Below, in pieces: positions 15,720 to 24,125 of a stretch of DNA of 64,000 nt. Positions within the stretch are counted from its first letter, which is position 1. Each line of letters opens with the position of its first letter. The DNA lies in assembly GCF_032108445.1 (NCBI RefSeq), contig NZ_CP134876.1, positions 2,232,001 to 2,296,000 on the forward strand, in the 5' to 3' direction. Below the pieces are notes generated by a model. The model ran no database searches, was not told where the DNA came from, and worked only from the letters and a program-made list of their open reading frames with translations. Position numbers and translations under genes: made by a program. This DNA is from Micromonospora halotolerans (GTDB taxonomy: Bacteria; Actinomycetota; Actinomycetes; Mycobacteriales; Micromonosporaceae).

Positions 15720-18423
15720 CGGCGGCCGTCGCGGAGCCGTCCGGGTCGGACGTCACCCCGGGACCGTCAGCGGAAGCGTCGGTCGTGGTGGCGGCCGCGT
15801 CCGCCGGAGCCTCATCCGCCAGAGCCTCGACCGCCGGAGCATCGTCGGCCACCGGAGCGTCCGCGACGTCCGCCGACGCGGTCGCCCCGACCCCGGTCTC
15901 GGCCTCCGCCGCAGCGGTGCCGGCCTGCGCGATCGGCTCGGCGGCGACCTCGGCCGGGTCGACGCCGACCGGCTGCTCGGCGGTGGCCGGCAGGACGGTG
16001 GTGGTCCCGGTGCGGGTGGCCTCCACCTCCACCCGGGCCGCCTCCGCACCGCCGAAGAGGCGCGGCAGGGTGGCGGTGTGCGCCTCGCGCAGCTCGTCGA
16101 GGCCGATCCGGAACTGGCCGTGCACCTCCAGGGCGCCGCCGGCCGGGTCGGTGACCCCGATGAACTCCCACGGCACCCCGCGCTCGGCGCAGAGGGCGGT
16201 GAACGCCTTCTCGTGCCCGCGCGGCACCGACACCAGCACGCGGCCGGCGGACTCGCTGAACAGGAAGACGAACGGCATCGAGCCGCCGGCGAAGTGCTCC
16301 GGCAGCACGACCCGCGCGCCGACGCCGCGCCGCAGGCTGGACTCGACCAGGCTCTGGGCGAGGCCACCGTCGGAGAGGTCGTGCGCGGAGCTGAGGTGCC
16401 CGACCCGGGCCGCCTCGGCGAGCAGCTCGGCGAGCTGCCGCTCACGGGCCAGGTCGACCTGCGGCGGGATGCCGCCCAGGTGCTCGTGGGTCACCCAGGC
16501 CCACTCCGAGCCGGAAAGCTCCACGTGCGTCTCGCCCAGCAGGAAGAGCTGGTCGTGGTCGCCGGCCGGCCGCGGCACGAAGCCCATCGGCACCCGGTCC
16601 GCGACGTTGTCCAGCACGCCCAGCACGCCGACCACCGGGGTCGGGTGGATGGCCGCCGCGCCGGTCTGGTTGTAGAAGCTGACGTTGCCGCCGGTCACCG
16701 GGATGCCCAGCTCCAGGCAGCCGTCCGCCAGGCCGCGCACGGCCTCGGCGAACTGCCACATGACGCCCGGGTCCTCCGGGGAGCCGAAGTTGAGGCAGTT
16801 GGTCACGGCGATCGGCTTCGCGCCGGTCACCGCCACGTTCCGGTACGCCTCGGCCAGCGCGAGCTTCGTCCCGTTGTACGGGTCGAGGCGGGCGTACCGG
16901 CCGTTGCCGTCGACGGACAGCGCGACGCCCAGGCCGGTCCGCTCGTCGATCCGGATCACGCCGGAGTCCTCCGGCTGGGCGAGCACGGTGTTGCCCAGCA
17001 CGTACCGGTCGTACTGCTCGGTGACCCAGGTCTTGTCGGCCAGGTTCGGCGACGCGATCATGCGGAGCAGGGTCTCCCGGAGCGCGTCCGGGTCGCTCGG
17101 CCGGGGCAGCGTCTCGGCCCGGTCGGCCTGGAGCAGGATCAGGTCGGCCGGCTCGCGCATGGGGCGGGCGTAGACGGGGCCGTCGTCGACCAGCGAGCCC
17201 GGCGGCACGTCCACCACCAGCTGGTCACGCCAGGTGATGAGCAGGCGGCCCGGCTGCCCGTCCGGCGACGGCGCGGTGACCTCACCGATGGCGGTGGCGA
17301 GCACGCCCCACTTCTCGGCGGTCTTGAGCACCGCCTCCAGCTTGTCCGGCGCGACCACCAGCAGCATCCGCTCCTGGGACTCGCTGGCCAGGATCTCGTG
17401 CGGCTCCATCGACGGCTCGCGCAGCGGCACCCGCTCCAGCCAGACCCGCATGCCGGTGCCGGCCGCGGCGGCCGTCTCGGTGAGCGCGCAGGTCAGGCCG
17501 GCGCCGCCGAGGTCCTGGATGCCGACGACCAGCTCGGCGTCGTACAGCTCGAGGCAGGCCTCGATGAGCAGCTTCTCGGTGAACGGGTCACCCACCTGCA
17601 CGGACGGGCGGCGCTGCTCGCTGCCCTCGTCGAAGGTGGCGCTGGCCAGCACCGACACGCCGCCGATGCCGTCCCGGCCGGTCTTGGCGCCCATCAGCAC
17701 CACGACGTTGCCCGGACCGGCCGCGGCCTTGTTCTGCAGCCGGGACACCGGCAGCACGCCGAGGCAGAGCGCGTTGAGCAGCGGGTTGCCCTGGTAGCTG
17801 GGGTCGAAGACGAGTTCGCCGCCGATGTTGGGCAGGCCCAGGCAGTTGCCGTAGCCGCCGACGCCGGCCACCACGCCGGGGAGCACCCGGGCGGTGTCCG
17901 GGTGGTCCGCCGCGCCGAAACGCAGCGGGTCCATCACGGCGACCGGGCGCGCGCCCATGGCGAGGATGTCCCGGACGATGCCGCCGACGCCGGTCGCCGC
18001 GCCCTGGTACGGCTCGACGAAGCTCGGGTGGTTGTGCGACTCGACCTTGAAGGTCACCGCCAGCTCGTCGGAGACCTGGACGACACCGGCGTTCTCGCCG
18101 ATGCCGGCCAGCAGCCGGTCGCTCGGCGGGGCCTTCTCGCCGAACTGGCGCAGGTGCACCTTGCTCGACTTGTAGGAGCAGTGCTCGCTCCACATGATCG
18201 AGTACATGGCCAGCTCGGCCTGGGTGGGCCGGCGGCCGAGGATGTGCCGGATGCGGTCGTACTCGTCGTCGCGCAGGCCCAGCTCGGCGTAGGGCTGGAG
18301 CTCCTCGGGGGTGCCGAGGGCCCGGGGCACGGTGTCCACGCCCGGGGCCCAGTCGTCGGCCGGGCCGGCCTGCGGCACCACGCCCGGCGTCTCGCGCAGG
18401 GCCGGGTCCGGATGGGTGGTCAT
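15682..18423 (-). CDS. purL: Phosphoribosylformylglycinamidine synthase subunit PurL with long acidic C-terminal tail
   Basis: 913 residues; small-type PurL is usually about 740-790. The catalytic body runs to LPRLFGG (about residue 792) and includes [34 protein letters not shown] and [15 protein letters not shown]. With PurQ and PurS it converts FGAR to FGAM using ATP and glutamine-derived ammonia. After the body come about 120 residues of Ala, Asp, Glu, Thr and Pro without predicted structure, which overlap the comB start. The ATG follows AGGAGAGG and overlaps the stop of a micro-ORF that joins it to purQ. Confidence 0.95.
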   Translation of the reverse strand: MTTHPDPALRETPGVVPQAGPADDWAPGVDTVPRALGTPEELQPYAELGLRDDEYDRIRHILGRRPTQAELAMYSIMWSEHCSYKSSKVHLRQFGEKAPPSDRLLAGIGENAGVVQVSDELAVTFKVESHNHPSFVEPYQGAATGVGGIVRDILAMGARPVAVMDPLRFGAADHPDTARVLPGVVAGVGGYGNCLGLPNIGGELVFDPSYQGNPLLNALCLGVLPVSRLQNKAAAGPGNVVVLMGAKTGRDGIGGVSVLASATFDEGSEQRRPSVQVGDPFTEKLLIEACLELYDAELVVGIQDLGGAGLTCALTETAAAAGTGMRVWLERVPLREPSMEPHEILASESQERMLLVVAPDKLEAVLKTAEKWGVLATAIGEVTAPSPDGQPGRLLITWRDQLVVDVPPGSLVDDGPVYARPMREPADLILLQADRAETLPRPSDPDALRETLLRMIASPNLADKTWVTEQYDRYVLGNTVLAQPEDSGVIRIDERTGLGVALSVDGNGRYARLDPYNGTKLALAEAYRNVAVTGAKPIAVTNCLNFGSPEDPGVMWQFAEAVRGLADGCLELGIPVTGGNVSFYNQTGAAAIHPTPVVGVLGVLDNVADRVPMGFVPRPAGDHDQLFLLGETHVELSGSEWAWVTHEHLGGIPPQVDLARERQLAELLAEAARVGHLSSAHDLSDGGLAQSLVESSLRRGVGARVVLPEHFAGGSMPFVFLFSESAGRVLVSVPRGHEKAFTALCAERGVPWEFIGVTDPAGGALEVHGQFRIGLDELREAHTATLPRLFGGAEAARVEVEATRTGTTTVLPATAEQPVGVDPAEVAAEPIAQAGTAAAEAETGVGATASADVADAPVADDAPAVEALADEAPADAAATTTDASADGPGVTSDPDGSATAAGDPDQRPAPDQR

Positions 18424-18494
18424 GACCTCTCCTCGCTGCGCTCGCCGCCGTGGCGGCGGGTGAGCCGATCGATGATCCCGCCACTCACGCTCAC
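18420..18494 (-). other. Micro-ORF linking purQ to purL
   Basis: A 24-codon open frame whose GTG overlaps the purQ stop (GTGA) and whose TGA overlaps the purL ATG (ATGA). It contains the purL ribosome site in its last codons. It is not similar in DNA to the 59-nt repeats at 3947-4068, but is built on the same relay principle. A purely translational role is plausible. Confidence 0.4.
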
Positions 18495-19174
18495 GCCGGG
18501 GCCCCGACCAGGTGCTTGAGCACCGAGGTGAAGAAGCCCAGGCCGTCCAGGGAGGGCCCGGTGAGCGCCTCCACCGCGTGCTCGGGATGCGGCATGATGC
18601 CGATCACGTTGCCGGCCTCGTTGGTGATCGCGGCGATGTCGCGCTGCGATCCGTTGGGGTTGCCGCCGACATAGCGCGCGACCACCCGGCCCTCGGCCTC
18701 CAGCCGGTCCAGCGTCGCCGGGTCGGCGACGTAGCAGCCCTCGCCGTTCTTGACCGGGATGAGCACCTCCTGGCCGGGCTGGAACGCGTTGGTCCAGGCG
18801 GTGCCGGTGGCCTCGATCCGGAGGACCTGGTCCCGGTTGCGGAAGTGCAGGTGCTGGTTGCGGGTGAGCGCGCCGGGCAGCAGGTGGGCCTCGCAGAGGA
18901 TCTGGAAGCCGTTGCAGATGCCGAGCACCGGCAGGCCGCCGCGGGCGGCGTCGACGATCGAGCCCATCACCGGGGCGAACCGGGCGATCGCGCCGCAACG
19001 CAGGTAGTCACCGTAGGAGAAGCCACCGGGCAGGACCACGGCGTCGACGCCGTGCAGGTCCGGGTCGCCGTGCCAGAGCCGGACCGGTTCGGCGCCGGCG
19101 ATCCGGACGGCCCGGGCCGCGTCCCCGTCGTCGAGCGAGCCGGGGAACGTCACCACACCGACCCGCGCGCTCAC
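18491..19174 (-). CDS. purQ: Phosphoribosylformylglycinamidine synthase glutaminase subunit
   Basis: 227 residues. It is a class I glutamine amidotransferase with the nucleophile Cys in [12 protein letters not shown] and the His/Glu pair in MPHPEHAVE. It hydrolyses glutamine and channels ammonia to PurL. Its GTG start overlaps the purS stop by 4 nt (GTGA), typical for equimolar subunits. Confidence 0.96.
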   Translation of the reverse strand: MSARVGVVTFPGSLDDGDAARAVRIAGAEPVRLWHGDPDLHGVDAVVLPGGFSYGDYLRCGAIARFAPVMGSIVDAARGGLPVLGICNGFQILCEAHLLPGALTRNQHLHFRNRDQVLRIEATGTAWTNAFQPGQEVLIPVKNGEGCYVADPATLDRLEAEGRVVARYVGGNPNGSQRDIAAITNEAGNVIGIMPHPEHAVEALTGPSLDGLGFFTSVLKHLVGAPA

Positions 19175-19434
19175 GAGCGGGCGTCCGCGGTCTCGTCGGC
19201 CTCGGCCAGGCGGACGGTGAAGTCCTCGATGACCGGGTTGGCGAGCAGCTTGTCGGCGATCTCCCGGGCGCGGTCCAGGTCCGGTTCACCGGTGAACTCG
19301 ATCTCGATCCGCCTGCCGATCCGGACCGAGGCGACGTCGCTGACGCCGAGCCGGGGCAGCGCGTTTGCGACGGCCTGGCCCTGAGGATCGAGGATCTCGG
19401 GCTTGAGCATGACGTCGACGACGACGCGAGGCAC
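19171..19434 (-). CDS. purS: Phosphoribosylformylglycinamidine synthase subunit PurS
   Basis: 87 residues from the GTG at 19434, with AGGAG 6 nt upstream. The sequence ([38 protein letters not shown]) is standard PurS, the small dimer that bridges PurL and PurQ. It is the first gene of the purSQL string. Confidence 0.95.
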   Translation of the reverse strand: MPRVVVDVMLKPEILDPQGQAVANALPRLGVSDVASVRIGRRIEIEFTGEPDLDRAREIADKLLANPVIEDFTVRLAEADETADARS

Positions 19435-19905
19435 GGGGCACTCCTGACTGTGTACGCAGTTGGGTGCCGGCCCACTACGGGCGAGCGCAGCCAGCCTACC
19501 TGGCAGATCCCGTCCCGACCGCACCGGCCGGTGCCCGCTCAGGCAGTGATCGGCGTAACCGGCCACCCGGGCGGGGGGCCGATACGCGTTCGTTGCGGCG
19601 TCGATATGAATTCGTTGCCGGCTGTCGCGGGCGACTTCGGGCACCAAGGGCCCCACCAGGCATTTCCCCGCGGATGCCCGCCGGTCCGACCGGTTTCCGA
19701 CAGGCGGGAGGGCGGATCGCCCCCGGCCCGCCGTAACATCGCCGAATTTCGATTTAACTCTTGTGACGGACATCCGCCCGCCCTTAGCATGCATCGTCAG
19801 ACGTCGATGAGTTTGTCGGCTCCGACCGCCGGGTCCACCCCCGCTCGGCGGTCGCCACCTGCCCGGCGACCCCGGGCACCCCCTCCGCAGAAGGAGTCCC
19901 CCGAG
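19435..19905. promoter_or_regulatory. Intergenic region with protease promoter
   Basis: 471 nt between divergent purS and the protease gene; I see no gene in it. A good vegetative promoter for the protease is TTGTGA (19761-19766), an 18-nt spacer and TAGCAT (19785-19790), giving a leader of about 110 nt. The surrounding 19735-19780 stretch is the most AT-rich part. No purine-specific operator was recognised on the purS side. Confidence 0.5.
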
Positions 19906-20589
19906 ATGCGTCTCCGTCCCCTGCTCGCCGTGCTGACCACCACCCTCGCCGGGGTGCTCGCCACCGCCTCCGGCGCCACCGCCGCGCCGGCCGGCCCGCA
20001 GCCGATCATCGGTGGCAGCACCGTCTCGTCCGCCCCGTGGGCCGCCGCCGTGTTCAGCAACGGCTCGTTCACCTGCTCCGGCAGCGTGATCGCGTCCCAG
20101 TGGGTGCTCACCGCCCGGCACTGCGTCAGCGGCACGATGTCGGTGCGGGTCGGCAGCGTCTACCGCGCCTCCGGCGGGGTCACCCGCACGGTGAGCGCCT
20201 CCTACACCCGCAACGACCTCGCCCTGCTCCGCCTGTCCAGCGCGGTCAGCACCTCCACCGTGACGTTGGCCAGCAGCAACCCGCCGGTCGGCTCCACCAA
20301 CTCGATCTACGGCTGGGGCATGACCTGCTACAGCGGCTGCAGCGCGTCCAGCCAGCTCAAGACCGCCACCGTGCAGGTGACCAGCACCAACGCCACCGAC
20401 GCCTACGGCGGCCAGGCGATCCGCAGCACCCGGATCAACGGCAACGCCTGGCGGGGCGACTCGGGCGGCCCGCAGTTCTACAACGGCCGCCAGGTCGGCG
20501 TCGCCTCCACCGCCGACGGCTCCAGCATCCAGAACTACGGCAGTGTCGCGTACAACCGGGCCTGGATCACCTCGACGGCCGGTGTCTGA
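19906..20589 (+). CDS. Secreted trypsin-like serine protease (S1 family)
   Basis: 227 residues from the ATG at 19906, 9 nt after AAGGAG. A signal peptide (about 1-27) is followed by a very short pro-segment (APAGPQP) and the mature-type N-terminus IIGG. The catalytic triad is visible: His in LTARHC, Asp in RNDLALLRL and Ser in WRGDSGGP. It would be secreted and cleave extracellular proteins. It is compact like the small Streptomyces trypsins. The specificity pocket cannot be judged with confidence. A hairpin terminator follows. Confidence 0.9.
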   Translation: MRLRPLLAVLTTTLAGVLATASGATAAPAGPQPIIGGSTVSSAPWAAAVFSNGSFTCSGSVIASQWVLTARHCVSGTMSVRVGSVYRASGGVTRTVSASYTRNDLALLRLSSAVSTSTVTLASSNPPVGSTNSIYGWGMTCYSGCSASSQLKTATVQVTSTNATDAYGGQAIRSTRINGNAWRGDSGGPQFYNGRQVGVASTADGSSIQNYGSVAYNRAWITSTAGV

Positions 20590-20603
20590 CGGTTAGCGCC
20601 GGT

Positions 20604-20645
20604 GCGGCGCGGATGGGTCGGTGGCACCCCGACCGTCCGCGCCGC
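20604..20645 (+). terminator. Hairpin terminator after protease gene
   Basis: A 10-bp stem (20604-20613 with 20636-20645) with an inner 6-bp GGTCGG/CCGACC helix, followed by GCCGTTTTGC, which contains a short T-run. Confidence 0.75.
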
Positions 20646-20718
20646 GCCGTTTTGCAGCATCCGATCAGGTGAACACGGCTCACGAACCGGCCGCCCGACG
20701 GCTGACAGCATCGGAACC

Positions 20719-21180
20719 GTGCTGGTCGTGACGACGGATCAACTGCCCGGCTACGAGATCCGCCAGATCCTCGGCGAAGTGGTCTCCTCGATGGCGCGGA
20801 CCCGCAACCCGTACCGCGAGGGGGTCAAGAACCTGCGCGGTGGCGCCTACGACCCGATGGCGCCGGACAACCTCACCCGCTGGCGTACCGACTCGGTGGC
20901 CCGGCTGGGCGAGGAGGCCATGCGACTCGGCGCGAACGCGGTGATCGGCATGCGCTTCGACAGCCGGGACTGCGGCGAGATGTGGATGGAGATCTGCGCG
21001 TACGGGACGGCGGTGATCGTCGTACCCAAGACGCCCGACGTCATGCCGCCGGACCAGCCGATGATCGCGGCCGAGACCGCCCACGACCCGGAGATCGCCT
21101 CCGCGCCCGGCGGCATCGCCGAGCCGGCCAGCGCCCCCAACCTCCGGACCGCCGGCGAAACCCCCACTCCCGGCTCCTGA
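20719..21180 (+). CDS. UPF0145 (YbjQ-type) heavy-metal-binding-domain protein
   Basis: 153 residues from a GTG at 20719 (another GTG is 9 nt later; no clear ribosome site). The first ~105 residues (GYEIRQILGEVVSSMARTRN, then EEAMRLGANAVIGMRFDSR) match the UPF0145/YbjQ fold, a pentameric domain of unknown function. The C-terminal 45 residues are Pro/Ala-rich and probably disordered. Function unknown. Confidence 0.8.
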   Translation: MLVVTTDQLPGYEIRQILGEVVSSMARTRNPYREGVKNLRGGAYDPMAPDNLTRWRTDSVARLGEEAMRLGANAVIGMRFDSRDCGEMWMEICAYGTAVIVVPKTPDVMPPDQPMIAAETAHDPEIASAPGGIAEPASAPNLRTAGETPTPGS

Positions 21181-21185
21181 CCCCC

Positions 21186-22607
21186 TCAGAGGATGGGCGG
21201 CGGGGAGTAGGCGGCGGCTTCGGGGTGCGCTTCCACGATCTTGGCGATGCGGGCGGTCACCCGGTCGACCTGGGCCCCGGCGGCGCCGACGAAGGCGTTG
21301 CGGTCGGCGACCAGGGCGTCGATCTCGGCCCGGCTCAGGCCCAGCCGCCCGTCGGCAGCGAGCCGGTCGAACAGGTCGTTCTCGGCGGCGCCCTTCTCCC
21401 GCATGGCCAGCGCCACGGCGACCGCGTGCTCCTTGATCACCTCGTGCGCGACCTCCCTGCCGACGCCCCGGCGGACCGCCGCGACCAGGATCTTGGTGGT
21501 CGCCAGGAAGGGCAGGAAACGCTCCAGCTCCCGGTTGATCACCGCCGGGTACGGCCCGAACTCGTCCAGCACCGTGAGGAACGTCTGGAACAGGCCGTCG
21601 GCGGCGAAGAAGGCGTCCGGCAGGGCCACCCGGCGGACGACCGAGCAGGAGACGTCCCCCTCGTTCCACTGGTCGCCGGCCAGCTCGCCGACCATCGACA
21701 GGTAGCCCCGGATGATCACCGCGAAGCCGTTCACCCGCTCCGACGAGCGGGTGTTCATCTTGTGCGGCATGGCGCTGGAGCCCACCTGGCCCGGCTTGAA
21801 GCCCTCGGTGACCAACTCCTGGCCCACCATGAGCCGGATCGTGGTGGCCAGCGACGACGGCGCGGCGGCGACCTGGGCCAGCGCGGAGAGCACGTCGAAG
21901 TCCAGCGACCGCGGGTAGACCTGGCCGACGCTGTCCAGCACCCGGGCGAAGCCCAGGTGCTCGGCGACCCGGCGCTCCAGCTCGGCCACCTTGCCGGCGT
22001 CGCCGTCGAAGAGGTCGAGCTGGTCGGCGGCGGTGCCCACCGGCCCCTTGATGCCGCGCAGCGGGTAACGGTCGATCAGGTCCGTCAGCCGCTCGTACGC
22101 GATCAGCAGCTCCTCGGCGGCCGACGCGAAGCGCTTGCCCAGCGTGGTGGCCTGCGCGGCGACGTTGTGCGACCGGCCGGTCATCACGAGGCCCGAGTAC
22201 TCGTGGGCGTGCCAGGCCAGCCGGACCAGGGTGGCGACCACCCGGTCCCGGATCAACTCCAGCGAGGCCCGGACCTGGAGCTGCTCGACGTTCTCGGTGA
22301 GGTCCCGGGAGGTCATCCCCTTGTGCACGTGCTCGTGCCCGGCGAGCGCGCTGAACTCCTCGATGCGGGCCTTCACGTCGTGCCGGGTGACCCGTTCGCG
22401 CTCCGCGATCGAGGCCAGGTCCACGTCGTCGACCACCCGCTCGTACGCCTCGACCACCCCGTCCGGCACCGGCACGCCGAGGTCCCGCTGGGCCTTGAGC
22501 ACGGCGAGCCAGAGCCGCCGCTCCATGCGTACCTTCTCCTCGGGCGACCAGAGGGCGACCAGCTCGGGCGAGGCGTAGCGGTTGGCGAGCACGTTCGGGA
22601 TCGTCAC
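21186..22607 (-). CDS. purB: Adenylosuccinate lyase
   Basis: 473 residues. The fumarase/aspartase-superfamily signature is present as GSSAMPHKMN, with the catalytic Ser in it, and MTGRSHNVAAQ and HKGMTSRDLTEN are family segments. It splits SAICAR to AICAR plus fumarate and adenylosuccinate to AMP plus fumarate, so it works with the PurA encoded at 48.5-49.7 kb. The stop is 6 nt from that of the convergent UPF0145 gene, with no room for a separate terminator. Confidence 0.95.
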   Translation of the reverse strand: MTIPNVLANRYASPELVALWSPEEKVRMERRLWLAVLKAQRDLGVPVPDGVVEAYERVVDDVDLASIAERERVTRHDVKARIEEFSALAGHEHVHKGMTSRDLTENVEQLQVRASLELIRDRVVATLVRLAWHAHEYSGLVMTGRSHNVAAQATTLGKRFASAAEELLIAYERLTDLIDRYPLRGIKGPVGTAADQLDLFDGDAGKVAELERRVAEHLGFARVLDSVGQVYPRSLDFDVLSALAQVAAAPSSLATTIRLMVGQELVTEGFKPGQVGSSAMPHKMNTRSSERVNGFAVIIRGYLSMVGELAGDQWNEGDVSCSVVRRVALPDAFFAADGLFQTFLTVLDEFGPYPAVINRELERFLPFLATTKILVAAVRRGVGREVAHEVIKEHAVAVALAMREKGAAENDLFDRLAADGRLGLSRAEIDALVADRNAFVGAAGAQVDRVTARIAKIVEAHPEAAAYSPPPIL

Positions 22608-22665
22608 GTGCCCATTCTCCCGTACCCGCCGACCAGCGCGCCGGTCGCCCCGAGCCGGCCGACGG

Positions 22666-23433
22666 TCAGGGCAGGGAGAGGGTCGGGTCCAGGGCGATGG
22701 CGGTCATCTCCGCGGCCGTGAGCAGGAACTCCTCCGACCGGCTCATGGCGGCTACCCGCACCCTCGTCCCGTCCGGCCGGAAGACGTCGACCGTCCGGTC
22801 GCCAGGGCGGATGACCGGCCGGCCGGGAGGCATGTACCGCGCCTCCAGATCGACGACCCTGATCCGCTCGCCGTTCGGACCCCGCGAGGTCTCGCAGGCC
22901 CGCTCGCTCCCCGAGCAGTCCGCGGGCTCCGCCGGCTGGCCGGCCTTCGGCCTGCTGATCTCGATGGAGAGGCGGGCCCGGACATCACCCCGGACCGCCA
23001 CCCCGTGGCCGACCCACCCGGACGCGGACAGGTGCGAGAACGGGTTGACCGGCCAGCTTGGTTCGGCCACGGCCGGCCCCGACCACTCCGCCATGTCGTT
23101 CTCGTGCTCGACGCCGGACACCCAGCGCAGCCCCGGCGCGGACCGGTCGAGCGCCGCCAGCATGGCGCTCCGGACCCGCGCCTCGGCCGTTCGCCCGTCG
23201 GCGCTCGCCCCGGGCGACACGGATCCGACCGCCGGGCCGGTGCTCGACGTGCCCTCGGTGACCAGCACGGAGGCACCGGTCGCGACCGCGAGCACGGTCA
23301 CGGCGGACAGCCCGTACGCGCCCACGCGGCGGCGCCGGGCCCGCCGCGCCTCCCGCCCGATGATCTGATCAAGATCGACCGCCGGGGCCGGCGGTGCGCC
23401 GATCGCTTCGTCGAGGATCTCCTGGTAGGTCAT
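22666..23433 (-). CDS. Putative membrane anti-sigma-like protein
   Basis: 255 residues. The short N-terminal region (DLDQIIGREARRARRRR) is followed by one membrane helix (about 37-58) and a 195-residue extracytoplasmic domain I cannot assign. The ATG at 23433 overlaps the stop of the ECF sigma gene by 4 nt (ATGA), so the two are co-translated. This layout suggests a sigma-factor regulator or sensor, but no zinc-binding anti-sigma motif is visible. Confidence 0.65.
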   Translation of the reverse strand: MTYQEILDEAIGAPPAPAVDLDQIIGREARRARRRRVGAYGLSAVTVLAVATGASVLVTEGTSSTGPAVGSVSPGASADGRTAEARVRSAMLAALDRSAPGLRWVSGVEHENDMAEWSGPAVAEPSWPVNPFSHLSASGWVGHGVAVRGDVRARLSIEISRPKAGQPAEPADCSGSERACETSRGPNGERIRVVDLEARYMPPGRPVIRPGDRTVDVFRPDGTRVRVAAMSRSEEFLLTAAEMTAIALDPTLSLP

Positions 23434-23948
23434 GCCCGCCTCCCGTACTCCGTGGTCATCTGGCTTCCGGCGAGCAGGCGCAGGTGCTCCAGCGCCCGGG
23501 CGGCCTGGCTCTTCACCGTCCCGGTGCTGATGCCGAGGATCTCCGCGGTCTGCTCGACGGACAGGTCGCAGTAGAACCGCAGCACCACCACGGCCCGGCG
23601 CCGTGGCGCGAGCCGGCCGAGCAGGTCCCACAGCAGCTCCCGGTCCGCCAGCGGCGACTCCCCGGCGCCCGGATCCGGCTGATCGGGCAGCTCGTCGCTG
23701 CTCCATTCCCGCCGCCACGGCCGCCGCCGCTCGTCCAGCCAGGCATGGGTCAGCACCCCGCGGACGTACGCGTCGACGTTCTCCGCCGCCCGGACCCGCC
23801 GCCAGTGCCGGTAGAGCCGACCGACGGTGATCGACACCAGATCGTCGGCCAGGTGCCAGTCCCGGCAGAGCAGGTACGCCGTCCGGCGCAGCCGATCCAG
23901 CCGGGCGGACACGAACTCCCGGAACTCGTCCTCGTCGCGCCGGTTCAC
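23430..23948 (-). CDS. ECF RNA polymerase sigma factor, SigE family
   Basis: 172 residues. Region 2 (FREFVSARLDRLRRTAYLLC, then LADDLVSITVGRLYRHW) and region 4 (LAPRRRAVVVLRFYCDLS, then ILGISTGTVKSQAARAL) are both present, as in the actinobacterial SigE-like ECF subfamily. It directs RNA polymerase to a stress or surface regulon. The divergent neighbour is a secreted beta-helix protein, and CCCATGGG palindromes occur upstream of both and upstream of the second paralogue, which hints at a shared control. Confidence 0.85.
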   Translation of the reverse strand: MNRRDEDEFREFVSARLDRLRRTAYLLCRDWHLADDLVSITVGRLYRHWRRVRAAENVDAYVRGVLTHAWLDERRRPWRREWSSDELPDQPDPGAGESPLADRELLWDLLGRLAPRRRAVVVLRFYCDLSVEQTAEILGISTGTVKSQAARALEHLRLLAGSQMTTEYGRRA

Positions 23949-23975
23949 GCCGCGGAACCTGTTGCTCGCCTCATG

Positions 23976-24120
23976 CCCATGGGACGGAAGGCGACCCCCC
24001 TCGGGTTGCTCACGATGCGAGACCGCCGCCCGTTATGCCGGTCGGGACAGCGGGACACCTTCCCATGGGTGAAGATCATCGCTGCCCCTTCCCGGGTCCC
24101 CATACTCCTCGAACCGAGGA
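23976..24120. promoter_or_regulatory. Divergent control region with two CCCATGGG palindromes and SD hairpin
   Basis: CCCATGGG occurs at 23976-23983 (sigma side) and 24062-24069 (beta-helix side). The second copy lies in the block GGGACACCT-n-CCCATGGGT-n-AA (24052-24072), repeated almost exactly before the paralogue (26563 onward). Just before the first beta-helix ATG a 6-bp stem TCCTCG-aac-CGAGGA (24106-24120) contains the ribosome-binding GAGG, so it could gate translation. Confidence 0.45.
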
Positions 24121-24125
24121 TCCAC

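Noticed and set aside
15523..18519. 998-codon open frame antisense to purL
   Set aside because: It is a mirror frame of the GC-rich purL coding sequence; its product is Arg/Gly/His-rich without domains.
19435..19905. Open frames in the purS-protease gap as extra genes
   Set aside because: The frames are extensions or shadows with no start signal and no plausible protein composition.
24035..24125. Leader of the beta-helix gene as a riboswitch (ydaO or c-di-GMP type)
   Set aside because: None of the conserved riboswitch core segments could be matched; only the CCCATGGG block and a small SD hairpin are supported.
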